DNA from: Trichoplax adhaerens
Taxonomy: Eukaryota > Placozoa > Uniplacotomia > Trichoplacea > Trichoplacidae
Assembly: GCF_000150275.1 (NCBI RefSeq)
Contig: NW_002060948.1
Span: forward strand, 1,725,328 to 1,789,327
DNA: 64,000 nucleotides
Direction: 5' to 3'
Shown here: piece by piece, positions 39,256-50,650 of the stretch
How positions within the stretch are numbered: the stretch's first letter is position 1
Layout: the number at the start of each line of letters is the position of its first letter
Notes under the pieces: generated by a model
Seen by the model: only the letters and a program-made list of their open reading frames with translations
Told to the model about the DNA's origin: nothing
Databases searched by the model: none
Translations under genes and position numbers: made by a program

Positions 39256-41291
39256 GGTGAGACCGAGTTCTTAAAGTTCTTAATTCGGAGTAATTCTACC
39301 AATAAAAATGCAATACAAAATCGATTACATTTTACAAATAGATTTCAGTGATAGTCAGATAAGATAACTATGGAGTGGATGAATCTATTCGTTTATGCAG
39401 CAATTCATTGAATCATAAATACATTAAATCACGTTAATACAGTAGAAGACATGTCTATAAAATGTCTTGTATGCAAGCATCCTTTTAAAATTGAAGCTCA
39501 ATAGACCGATCGAGTAAGAGTGTCCTTACATAAAAACTGAATGGATGATGAATATTTTGAATTATGCTGATATATGAGTATCTACACCAATGTACAGTAT
39601 GGTATGTATCAATTTAGTAATATATCTTATATCCAAAAATCAATCGAATAAAAGGTAATCACTGTACAGTACACTGTATTTTCAGTTTAGCAACATGTGA
39701 ACATTTAAAAATAATCCATTCTCATGGATAGTTGGATGTTGCTATGCCCTATACTGACTGAATACTTCCAACTGTATACTTCCCCTATTGAACATTATTT
39801 CAACTACAAGCATTTGTAAATCAAATCGCTCGCACGCCTAGCACTTATAAAGTAATGTTATTTGGTTTTCAGTAAAGCGACTCTGCTTTATCGATGAGAC
39901 GCAGACGACAAGGACTGCCCTTAACCATGGATTACTAGAAGAAGACCTGGACTTGTCCAGGGACTACTTCCTACTCTTCTAAAGAGAGCGAGAGAGAGAG
40001 AAACGCTGAACGATCGAAATGTGAGACACAACCTAACTTAAACAACATTTACGGTCGTATATAACTGTTTTCAAGTAGAGTTTAGCAATAGACAATAAGA
40101 TTCAACGTAATACTACTTAATTTAGAAAATCAGTCAGTTCAGAATCGACCGTCTGCACACTAAGGTACTATCATAAGGAAGTATTTAGCACAATCGGTTG
40201 ACGAGGTGGGGCCTTGTAGTAGATCATATCAAGGTAAAACATACGATGATGCGGAGATAAACACTGAATATTTTATTTTAAATGGCAAGCTTTTCCTCAT
40301 TGAACATCATTTTAACTGAAAGCATCCATATATCATATCCCCTGCATGCTCATTTGCTCATTAATGATCTATAGTACATACTGTACTACCCAATACTCTC
40401 TGAGTCGTACTTTAAATTGTAAACTTTTCCTTATTGAACATCATTTAATAACTCGAAAGCATCAGATCACCTGCCTAAATTGGTCGGAAGCAATATTTTA
40501 GAGCTGGAGGGCTTTCTTGAGGCTGATTTAATGCAAAGTGGCATTCAATATTGTAGCAGCTTCCAATGGTTTCCTTGTCTCACAACTTAAGAGCTCTATG
40601 ACGTAAGCTAACAGTGTTGTAGGGCCCAACAGTGCTCCAACCATTTGTTTCTTTATAGTAATAATTAATTAATTAGTAATAGTACCCCATGCATAATTAG
40701 AATATGCAAAGTACTTTGTACTCTTCTGGTATCTGCATCCGGACGATTACCTCCCGGACAACTGCCCTCGAACATTGTACAATGTTCATTTCTAGTTAAA
40801 TCACTTCGATTAGATTTAACAATTTCATAAGCTATCTCGCTCAATGACAATAATTTCCTAGGTAACCCTCCTTTGCGGAAGGCAGATCGATTGCATCATC
40901 CATAAATATCGATCATCGAATGCTATGATAGTGTACACGGCCTACAGTAGAGTAAATATCATTTTCCTAGCATGGATAGATCACAAAAAGGAAATTTTTC
41001 TCGTGATCCATCTTGCGGTGCAGTAGTGCCTAATTAACAGGATTATCTATAATAATCTACACAGGGCGATTAAACAGTAGATGAGGGATAAGGATTTGAC
41101 TAAAGCGATCAGAATCATAATTGTCCCTTTAAAACGGAACCCTGCTGCATGCATTCTATTCAAAACTCCCCTTTAGTATAGTAGATGCAATACTGTTGGC
41201 CTATCATAGATTTGTCATTAGAGGACTTGCTCCTTGTCGAAACAATCAACATTGCATTTTGCTACCCCTATTCTAAAATTCACTTCGAAAC
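39256..41291. other. intergenic / shared upstream region of RDH-like copies 3 and 4
   Basis: A divergent gap between copy 3 (minus) and copy 4 (plus). No exon recognised. A GA run (about 39984-40000) and several TACTGTA/TACAGTA words are present. The frame 40850-40665 (-) has no features that support a gene. Promoters of both neighbouring genes should lie here but no element could be assigned. Confidence 0.45.
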
Positions 41292-42998
41292 ATGTTAAAA
41301 ACTGCGATTATCGTTAGTGTTATTGGCATTGGATTGTATTATTTCTTCATTCCTTTCGCTACAGGTAGTTGTGAGTATTATGGTAAAGAAAGGTTAGATG
41401 GCAAGACCGTCATTGTAACCGGTGCTAATACTGGCATTGGTAAAACGGCGGCGGCCGATTTAGCCCAACGAGGTGCTCGAGTTATTTGTGCTTGTAGGTC
41501 CATGGAACGTTGTAATGCTGCTGTAGCTGACATCAAAAGAGAAACCAACAACGTGCAAGTTGTTGCTGCAAAATTAGATTTAGGTTCAATGAAATCAATA
41601 CGAGAATTTGCACAGATGTTTAAAAATACTGAAAAGCGTTTGGACATTCTGATTAATAACGCTGGCATAGGTGAGCTAACATTACATAGACGATTAAACA
41701 CTCAGGAGTGTTCGCGTTGACGGTTCCTACTTGTACAGTAGCCCATGACTGAAAGAGTACTAACACCAATAAAAATGGATTAGATCAGTGACACAATCCA
41801 GCTTTCTTCTCAGTGAAAAAATGCGTAAATTACTTGTATGATTTCAATTAAAACTGCATTACTGATGAGATGTGTAATGTATATGTTTATGATCTTACTA
41901 ATGTGCACATACTACTGGTATAGCAGTGAAGCAATTTACAAAACGAAGCAAGAAATCTATCAAACTTTGACTTGCATAGTTTTAGTATAATGGCGATTAG
42001 ATTGATACTTTTGATGGAGGTGTGAACACAGAAGCCATCGTATTTACAGATAACAGATTAATAATATAATATAATTAAGAGTGTAATCCTCTGATTAATT
42101 AATTATCATCTCTTCATGAAGCAATTATATGAATTGCATTTGCGTTATACTAGCCTAGTAAGAGTAGAGTTTGTAGGGCCTGCTGTGAGTATTCCATATT
42201 AGCAGGGAGATATGACTTGATTATAATATTATAAATTGAGGTAACGCAAACCTATTTTATTTTGTAGTATGATGTTTAAAATTAGATACGTACATGACTC
42301 ATGGATACTAAGCTTGCAAAATTATTCTAGCATATCTGTGGACAAATGAACGGATGCTTACTGTGCAGTATGTACATGATTTAACAATATTCTCCTTCTT
42401 ATCCGCAGGGTGCAGAAACGTCGATAAGAAAACTGAAGATGGATTCGAAGACAGAATGGGTGTTAACCACCTTGGACACTTTTTATTAACAAACCTATTA
42501 CTAGATATGTTAAAGCAGTCACAGCCTAGTCGAATTGTATGTCTTACATCTCTTATTCACTGGACGACAACAGATCTCGATTTTGACAATTTAGCCAACC
42601 ATACATCTACTAGTTCATGCGATAATTACAGCCGTAGTAAAATAGCTAATATATTATTTGTACTGGAATTAAGTAAACGATTGAAAGGGACAGGTGTTAC
42701 CGCCAATGCCGTTCATCCTGGTTTAGTTCAAACAGAAACACTTCGATCAGCTCGTGAAAGTGAGGGTTTCCTTGCTACCAGTTATACAAAATTTATGGAA
42801 GTGGTATTTTTGTTAGTCGGCAATGATGCTCGGCGAGGCGCACAAACTACTGTTTACGCCGCAGTAGATCCATCGCTGGAGAATGTTAGTGGTCAATTCC
42901 TGGCTAGGTGTAAAATCGATACTCCATCGCCTTATGCAAGAGATGAAGCTGTTGCCAAGAAATTATACGATATGAGTTTAAAACTTGTAAACTTATAG
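41292..42998 (+). CDS. short-chain dehydrogenase, retinol dehydrogenase 11-14 type (copy 4, inverted)
   Basis: Two exons on the plus strand, 41292-41670 and 42409-42998, joined in phase 1 at the same protein position as the three minus-strand copies; 322 residues. Motifs: N-terminal hydrophobic anchor, VTGANTGIGK, NNAG, NHLGHFLLT and catalytic Y-S-R-S-K. It is the most diverged member in exon 2 (for example it has HWTTTDLDF where the others have a MVSSMNLDD-like segment), so it is an older duplicate or has a different substrate. The shared intron shows descent from one ancestral two-exon gene. Confidence 0.95.
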
Positions 42999-43131
42999 AT
43001 ATTGTACTGTAGTATTGTCACTGGCATGTACACGATAATATCTACGTGTAATAATTTGTAAAACAAAAGTATAAGTAAAAGATGTAGTAGACGTTCTAAT
43101 ACAACCATTGAGTAGCTATCGGTCAAAAAAG

Positions 43132-43137
43132 AATAAA
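43132..43137 (+). terminator. polyadenylation signal AATAAA for RDH-like copy 4
   Basis: AATAAA on the coding strand about 134 bases after the stop at 42996-42998. Positional assignment. Confidence 0.45.
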
Positions 43138-43451
43138 TTCTACTTGTTTTTAGGTAAAGAGATTTTGGGCCTTAGGTTTACTTATCATGAGTTATAAATT
43201 GCTAAAGAATTTCATCATGCCTCTATTTTGTGATGTTAATGTTGAAAGAACCCATATAAGTAACTGTATAGTCGTATATCATATTCACTCTATAAATCGG
43301 ATACAGGTTTGAATTTCTGTAATTGAAGCCATTAGAAGTTATATACTACTTTAGACAAGTTTCATAGGGCGTCTGTATCTAACTTCTTATATCTGATTTA
43401 CAGTTTTAATTTCTTTAACGTGCCAAACTACGACCCTGTATATTTGTCTGC

Positions 43452-43669
43452 GTGATAATTTCGCTCCTATAGTTGGTGTACATTGACTATTAGCCGTGCT
43501 AGCTACTATCATGCTATCCATTACCATCTCATACGGTATACAAAATAAAGGATTTAGTGACTGATTTAAAAAATTATCTATTATATGGTGCCTGTAGTCA
43601 TGCATTGCTACTTAGCCTAATTAGTGGTACTTAATCCTGCAAGTTATGAGCTCTCTGAAGAATAGCATA
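43452..43669. repeat. direct duplication, copy A (about 215 bp)
   Basis: Begins GTGATAATTTCGCTCCTATA and ends TCTCTGAAGAATAGCATA. It is repeated at 43753-43963 with few substitutions and one short deletion. Non-coding on both strands as far as I can see; the minus-strand frame 43605-43387 lies over copy A but has no counterpart of equal length in copy B. Confidence 0.9.
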
Positions 43670-43742
43670 ATCCTCATAATGAAATCATAATGAGGATTCT
43701 GAATTGATTCAGGATTTGAGGATCCTCATCCTCATAATCCTC
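43669..43742. repeat. inverted-repeat hairpin between the two duplicated blocks
   Basis: AATCCTCATAATGA is followed after two bases by TCATAATGAGGATT, a 14-base inverted repeat with one mismatched pair. A second palindromic segment, GAGGATCCTC, follows. The pair sits exactly in the spacer between the direct duplications 43452-43669 and 43753-43963. Confidence 0.75.
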
Positions 43743-43752
43743 GTTCATCTGG

Positions 43753-43963
43753 GTGATAACTTCGCTCCTATAGTTGGTGTACATTGACTATTAGCCGTGC
43801 TGGCTACTATCATGCTATCCATTCCAATCTCCTACAAAATAAGGGATTTACTGACTGATTTAAAAAATTTTCTATTATATGGTGCCTTTAGCCATGCATT
43901 GCTACTTAGCCTAATTAGCGGTACTTAATCCTGTAAGTTTTGAGCTCTCTGAAGAATAGCATA
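43753..43963. repeat. direct duplication, copy B
   Basis: Second copy of the block at 43452-43669. Differences include AACTTCGC for ATTTCGC near the start and loss of the CATACGGTATA segment. Confidence 0.9.
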
Positions 43964-44289
43964 TTTAATGGGAACATTAGGCATAGCATAATAACTTCAA
44001 CCTGTTAATTTTATTATTTCTTGTAAAGTATAATTATCCTGCTATGAAAATAGCTTTATAGAGTTCAGATTTCTTGTTACAAAAACAGACAAATACTAGA
44101 ATATTAATGCAGCATCATTTACGGACACGTCTTGGCAGTCCTAATTCACACTACTGTAGTTTAAATTGCTGAAACAAACTATCTAAATGTTGTAAGCAAA
44201 GTTGCAGTTAACAAAGTAAACTAGTAGTTAATCTTAGTTATGATTTTTAATTATAAAGAGGTTACATTCAAAATCAGTAATCGCGTATA

Positions 44290-46373
44290 TTATGGACAAC
44301 GCTTTTCATCTGATCGGTCTGAACAATCTTCAAAATTGTCACAAAACCTTCTTGCAGAGATGCATCTCCCAGTCCTCCTGCATTCGAATTTAAATAAGCT
44401 ACACTGACCGCAAAATTTCTCATCCGATCGATCTGGGCAATCAAAGCGTCGGTTGCATACTTTCCGCCTAGGGATACATTTGCGACCATCGAAGCATGCA
44501 AATTGCGTTGATCTGCATCGTACCTTACCTAGATATCAAAAATAATTTTAATTTAAACGATACTGTAAAAGTTACACGAATCTTTATTCAAAATATTGAA
44601 TATCTTGTGGCGTAAAGCCAATTCAAGACGGAATGAAACCAACAGTTCCTTTCGTCTGAGCCATCTCGACAATCTCGGTGATCATCACATACGAAAGATT
44701 TTGGAATACACTTGCCACTGCGCTTGCAGCGAAATTCTCTTCTACGGCATCTACCTAAAATATTGAAAATCAAATAGGAATGCTTTGGGTATCTACCAAG
44801 AAATAGATACGTGGCGCTGCCAGTGCTTTAAGATACGTCGTTATCACAGTGTAAATAAAGCTTACAGTTTTTCTCGTCTGATCGATCCCGACAATCACGA
44901 AAACCGTCGCATCGATATGCTTTTGGTATACATTTACCGCTACGTCTACAACGAAATTCGTTTCTTCGACATTTTTTAGGACCTATTCAGAGTATCAATA
45001 ATAAAATCAACGTTTGAAGAATGAACAGATTGTACTATGCCTGTTTTAGCTACGCTGATTTTTTGTAATATAGAAAGAGTAACAAGATCTATTGTTCAAA
45101 GACGTACAATTTCTTTCATCCGATCCATCCCTGCAATCGCGATGAGAATCGCATTTATAAGATTTTGGAATACATTTGCCACTTCTTTTACATTGAAACT
45201 CGCCTCGCCGACATGTACGACCTAACTCCGTCAATGCAAACTAGTAATTAGGGCTATTATATTAACTGCTATTAGCATAATGTTGAGAAGTTTACAATTT
45301 CATTCATCTGATCCATCTTTGCAACCCTAAATTTATCGCACTTGAATATATCTGGAATACATTTACCACTACTTTTGCATCGAAATTTTAAAGGTGACAT
45401 TGTCTTTCACCTTTAAAATTGCAAATAGTAACTATTAATTGTCTTTAGCTTTTACTAGATATATCTGGCCTTTTTATCATAACGAGATTAATGAGAGAGC
45501 AAATGAGGTAGAACAAATCTCAAACGTATTACGACAACATTTGCATAATACTATTAAATGCTTTCCTATCGGCGTGGTTTAAGATGTCAATAAGATTCCA
45601 GAATATCAACGCTATATCGAAATGCTCCACTTACAGTTACGTTCATCTGATCCATCTCTACAATCTCGCCTATCATTACATCTTCTAGATGCCGGGATGC
45701 ATTTGCGACTACGTTTACATCGAAATTCATCTTCCGAGCATCCACGTTCACCTAAGTAGGACATTTAAAATAGACAGCTTAGCGCTAATAAATGATGATT
45801 AGAAAGTAACAATATTCTCACAGTCTTCTCCATTTGATCCTCTAAGGCAATCAGGATCGGCGATGCTCATTTTTTGAGATTTTTGTATACATGCTTGATC
45901 GCTGCAATTCTTTACGTTAGATAATTCTACAACAAATACAATGCATTGAGTGTGTTCCAATGATAAAGATTGGTGGTTTGACTAGCCATTTGCATGTACG
46001 TATACAGTATCTTGATATTATTTCTAGGTGAAACAGCTCTGATAGAATTAAAAAAACTATTTGGCCTACCTTTTTCCATGCAAGTAGTTATTGATTCATC
46101 GGTCATATCATCGCAATCTTGGGAATTATCACAAACTTTGGACATTTTTATACAAGTAGAATTGTTGTCGCATGCGAATCCTGGACATCCCAAAACTATG
46201 AAAACATAGTAGTGCCTGTTACTACTTAGCGTACATCACGATCTTAGTATTTAGAGTGGTTCAAAACAAGCAAGGTAGGCAATACGTTATCAATATCGTT
46301 TACCGGCAATAGGTTTGTCCAATCCAAGGCATGCGAGCATCATCATCGCAAGTATGAATAGCTTTAAAGACAT
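44290..46373 (-). CDS. secreted multi-LDLa-domain protein, eight exons
   Basis: Minus-strand exons in coding order: 46373-46304, 46195-46070, 45926-45822, 45751-45635, 45221-45108, 44982-44866, 44754-44644, 44528-44290; total 999 bases, 332 residues. Exon 1 encodes a signal peptide ([18 protein letters not shown]). Exon 2 holds one LDL-receptor class A module; exon 3 a degenerate module with four Cys; exons 4 to 7 (in this list: 45751, 45221, 44982, 44754) one canonical six-Cys module each; the last exon two modules and the TAA stop. Every intron is phase 1, so each exon is a symmetric module that can be duplicated or lost without a frameshift. The calcium-cage motif (C-D-x3-D-C-x-D-x-S-D-E) is kept in most modules. 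The loops between Cys are unusually Arg/Lys-rich ([11 protein letters not shown]). No transmembrane segment is seen after the last module, so it is probably soluble and extracellular, perhaps binding acidic ligands. No orthologue can be named. Confidence 0.9.
45296..45410 (-). pseudogene. decayed LDLa exon inside an intron of the multi-LDLa gene
   Basis: In the 413-base intron between two LDLa exons lies a 115-base segment with the same acceptor and donor positions as its neighbours (AG at 45412-45411, GT at 45295-45294). It still reads [11 protein letters not shown] in one frame and GCKDGSDE in another. An early TAA, a frame change in the middle and a TGA near the end break it, and it is two bases shorter than the 117-base modules. 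It is therefore a former module now outside the coding frame. Splicing it in would truncate the protein. Confidence 0.8.
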
Positions 46374-46879
46374 GTTTTCTGTTTGATTTGGTTGGTACGA
46401 TATTTGTTGGTAATTGAAGAATTTTAGATAATCAGCTCAGCTCTTAAGGAAGGAATAATACTGCAATATTTTAAGCAGGAAGAGGTACTAGCATCATTTC
46501 TAGCTGGGCTTTTTATAGGTTTGTACTATGCACTAGCGTGATGTTAGAATACCGTAACTATTGTGGTGCAAATAGCTTTAGATGTATTTTCGTATATACG
46601 CATTCTCATAGTTATATCATAAATTTAATTCTGTGCATAGAAAATCAAATGTATAGTAATAAGCCTGTAAATGCATTTATCAGAGGTAGAAATTGACCGA
46701 CTTGGCCTTTGGTGCATACCTTTTGCAAATATTGCTGTCATTGTTAGTAACTTCTTACTAGTGTAAGGTTACTTGTAGACTGCACTGGTCTAAAGTTCAA
46801 TTGTTAACACAAACAGTTAGTCTACTGTAGATTAGTTCAAACATGTGTGATTATTGATATCTTGTTATTATTAATAAAT

Positions 46880-47240
46880 TAAATCTTATACAGTTAAATT
46901 TATTAGCGTATAGTAGCAGCTTCCACGGGTCGAATAGCTGTATTATGATCGACTTAATTTTTTCAACCCTTGAATTCTGTTATTATTCATCATTCTATTC
47001 ATCAATTAAATGTTTAAATCTTTTCTGCTAGATACATTAGCGTATACTAATAGCTTGCTGTCGCTGAATAACTGTATTGTTAGTTTGTTACTTCACCCTT
47101 GGATTATTCAGTTAATTATCCTGCAGTTAATTAAATCTTGCAGTCCTTTTCACTTAGATACATTAGCATTTACTAACAGCTTTCTTCCGTCTAATGGCTG
47201 TATTTATGATCGACTTAATTTCTTCACCATTGATGCGATG
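46880..47240. repeat. three-copy tandem repeat, unit about 117-135 bp
   Basis: Copies start near 46880, 47015 and 47132. Shared words are TTAAATCTT, GATACATTAGCGTATACTAA, TAACTGTATT and GATCGACTTAATTTCTTCACC. The open frame 47010-47300 is built from copies 2 and 3. Confidence 0.75.
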
Positions 47241-48468
47241 AGTTCGGGCATTGCAAAGGTAAAAATTTTTTGCCCAGGGCCAGGTACCCGTTTCAGATGA
47301 GTTATTAGCCATTGCCCCATCACATACGTATTGATTATAGGATAAGCTTTAGGATCAATTTCTCGAACAATGATGATAATATTTTATGCTTCATTGATGC
47401 TTGTCATCCTAATATGAAAGGTATTAAGGGTTTCAGTTACAATATTTTAAAATTTATGAATGTTGTAGGGACAAAAATTGAGGTTTAAATGATATAGCGA
47501 CTTAGATGATAGTCATACATACGTTTGAGTATATTATACACAGTACATATAGATTACAGGTTGATGCTAGATTAATTATTACAATTCGGTTGCTTTGTAA
47601 AATAAAGTTTTGCGATATGATAAGCATATAGATTACGAATCGACTTAGGGCATGGATAACTGCTTGATACAAGTGGACTGGGAACGGAGTTGGACGGTCG
47701 GATTTTTGCCTTATATACATGGGTTAAATACATATAAAACATATATATTATATATCGTCAAAATACTGTTCCTATTCGTAAACTCTCCTATTGCCATGAC
47801 GCAAATATGTCGATGCTCGGATTCTGTTACTAGTTGATCATATTTTCCGAACAAAGTTTGACTAACTTCTGCTTAAAAGTAGCTATGCAGTTCGTCATCA
47901 ATTTCATTTAAATTCTTAGTAGTAATTGAAGAAATCAGACTCAGAGAAGATCCATACTAATACTGTAAGTCGCATCTTTTCGACATTTTTAGCCTCATTT
48001 AATCGAGGAAAGTCCGTCCATCCGAGATAGTTTCTTTTTTCAACCATTTGCTTCCGATTCAACTTCAATTTATAAAGTTTGAAAGTTTAACAACAAGCAG
48101 CCTGGTAAAATTATTTCAGTTCCATTTCTGAAGATGTTAGCTACATGGCAATAAGAGATGGTTGCTTATTTCTTATTGTCATGTAACTCTTAATCATTTC
48201 TGGATTTGCCAAGATATGGCTGAAGTTAAAAGAAAGAGAGAGTAATCAATTTTGGGTGAAATTTTACTAGTCCATGATAGTGCTCTACGGTAGCAGTGAA
48301 ACCGCCTACCGTATTAGTACCAAACCAACCCGTTTATTACTACTTACGACTTTTTACTACCACTGTACCGCTTGGGATGACAATGGTAGACAGAGTAAAC
48401 AGTACGTCAGTCGACCAGTGGTCAGTGTTACGTGTTACACCTAGTTACGGTTTACGGTACTGTACCGT

Positions 48469-48810
48469 CTTGCAAGCGCTTCAACCAAAGTACTATGATA
48501 GTACTGTACCGTCATGCAAACGCTTCAATCAAAGTACTATGATAGTACTGTACTGTACCGTTATGCAAGCGCTTCAACCAAAGTACAGTACTATGACAGT
48601 ACAGTACTGTACCGTCATGCAAGCGCTTCAACCAAAGTACTATGACAGTACTGTACCGTCATGCAAGCGCTTCAACCAAAGTACTATGAATGTATTGTAC
48701 CGTCATGCAAGCGCTTCAACCAAAGTACTATGACTGTACTGTACCGTCATGCTAGCGCTTCAACCAAAGTACTATGACTGTACTGTACCGTCATGCAAGC
48801 GCTTCAACCA
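48469..48810. repeat. 44-bp tandem array, seven copies plus a partial
   Basis: Unit CATGCAAGCGCTTCAACCAA followed by AGTACTATGACTGTACTGTACCGT. Seven full copies and one truncated copy are present. Copies 2 and 3 are longer because the TACTGT/TACAGT word is extended inside them. Adjacent copies are over 90% alike by eye, so the array is young. The unit is not a multiple of three, so the open frame at 48296-48733 is a by-product. Confidence 0.95.
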
Positions 48811-50650
48811 ATCACCTTGAGGTAGTGGACAAGAGGGAAAGTTCAAACATTCAAAGATAACAAGCATTGCCAAGTTTGGTCTAGTAGTGTACTGAAACAA
48901 GACTCGATCACTCATAGCGTCCTATTGATTTGAACAGGCGAACGCTGTGTTTGCCCTCAAGGGAGGAAAAAAAAGGAAAACCTTTCTCGTCCATCTTCCT
49001 TCTCAGTGAAATATTGAGAAGGAAATTTGTTAATGTCGTAAAAATTGACATTGGATGCCACATTTTATCCTGAAGATTGAAGAAAATCCAGGCAAGACAA
49101 GTTGGAAAACACTCCTTTCCATTGATATAGATTAATACGTTGACGTAAATTGGCTCAATGATTCTTTAACTTGGGGAAAATTCAAGTTGTCTCTTTTTTT
49201 TATCCATTTGTGGCTACCTTCAAAGCAAAATCACTGGGTAAGTATGCCGTAAGCAGGACAGAGTTTATCATGATGTTCAAATAGTAATCACCAATATGAA
49301 ATGATAAATAATGTTAGTAGAGACAAAATAGATCCTATTTCTACGATAGAATGTTAGGCTAACGCTATCCTAACTGGCATAGTACGTTTGAACAACAAAA
49401 TTCCAATTACTTTTATCATGGTTGTTTATAACTCAACTAACACCTTACGAGTTGGATCACTGTACGTTAAGATGACTCTAGGATAGTAATGTTATTAAGT
49501 CCTAGAAGTAAACTCCACTCCAATTCATCATGACGACAACATCAGGATAATCGGCTATAAAATAACTAGATCAACATCAATAGACCATCAGTCCTTTACT
49601 TAGATGTTCAATAGGAACATCGATCCATACTTGACTCCGCGAATGATATAGACTAACTGATGATGAGACATGATCAACTAAGAACAAGGAAACTTGATAT
49701 CAGTTCTTCGTCTGTTTAGTCTTTCAATAAATCAATGGAGTACATTCAAGCTAGATGGCATGAACAGTATCTGTAGACCATTGCAATATTGTTGCTATGA
49801 AAAAGTTCAAAAAAGTGGTATACAGCTAAATACAATGAAAATCATTGATGAAATGGATCATCCCCACGCAATAATTACACTACTGAAACGGCAGCAATAT
49901 TTAACAGAAATACTGTACTGTAGTTCATTTTTAGACTTAGTTAGAGCGGTAAAATGATTAAAATAATAAAAAGTAAGAAAAAATCTGAACTATGCATTGT
50001 CTTCAAGTCTGGCACACTAATAAACGAAGCGGTTGCTCATTCTTTCAGGCTGGTAGTGCTGTTCGTTTAGATGTTGATCTGTACATGCGATACTAATTTT
50101 CTGTGGTAACACTTCAACGTTGAAAAAGACAGGTGTTAATGACAAACCGCTATAGCTTAGTATGAACGTAATACAGTAAACGGAATAACGTTGACATACA
50201 ATCTTGCCATTGAGTTTCAACAGTGAACGTAGTAGCCATCTGTGTGTATACTAACGGTTCTTGGTGGTAGGATCAGAGTCATAGTTGTTAAACAAGTTGG
50301 AAATTGGAAATGATTTATAACAATTGCACGTGTTTTAGACCATGAAAATGGATAGGTGCAGATGTAGTCATTCTTAGCGCTTCATAGATGACAATGAAAG
50401 TGTTTAGAACTCATATTCTTAATCTGACTAAAGACTACTAGAATAAAATGTCCTATTCCTTTAGTAATCAGTAATCTGATGCACGTATAGAATATTGCTA
50501 AATCATAATTTGAAACGGTAATCACATAATTATCATATAAGATATTGATTTAGCAATGTACAATGTTCTAATGATCATAACAAAATCTTTTCTCAGCTCC
50601 GGTTTGAATGGCAGAATAGCCGGAAGAGGTGTTGTTTAGTAGGTAACCCA

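Larger units (their letters stand above)
46374..50650. other. 4.3-kb gap with repeats and no recognisable gene
   Basis: Contains a three-copy repeat (46880-47240) and a 44-bp array (48469-48810). Open frames at 47010-47300, 47502-47720, 47652-47837, 48296-48733 and 49694-49957 are explained by repeats or lack supporting features. The promoter of the LDLa gene should lie just above 46373 but was not identified. Confidence 0.5.

Noticed and set aside
47010-47300. 96-codon plus-strand open frame
   Set aside because: It runs across two copies of the 117-135-bp tandem repeat; its repeated amino-acid pattern follows from that.
48296-48733. 145-codon open frame on the plus strand
   Set aside because: It is produced by the 44-bp tandem array, whose unit is not a multiple of three, and shows frame-cycling repeats rather than a protein.
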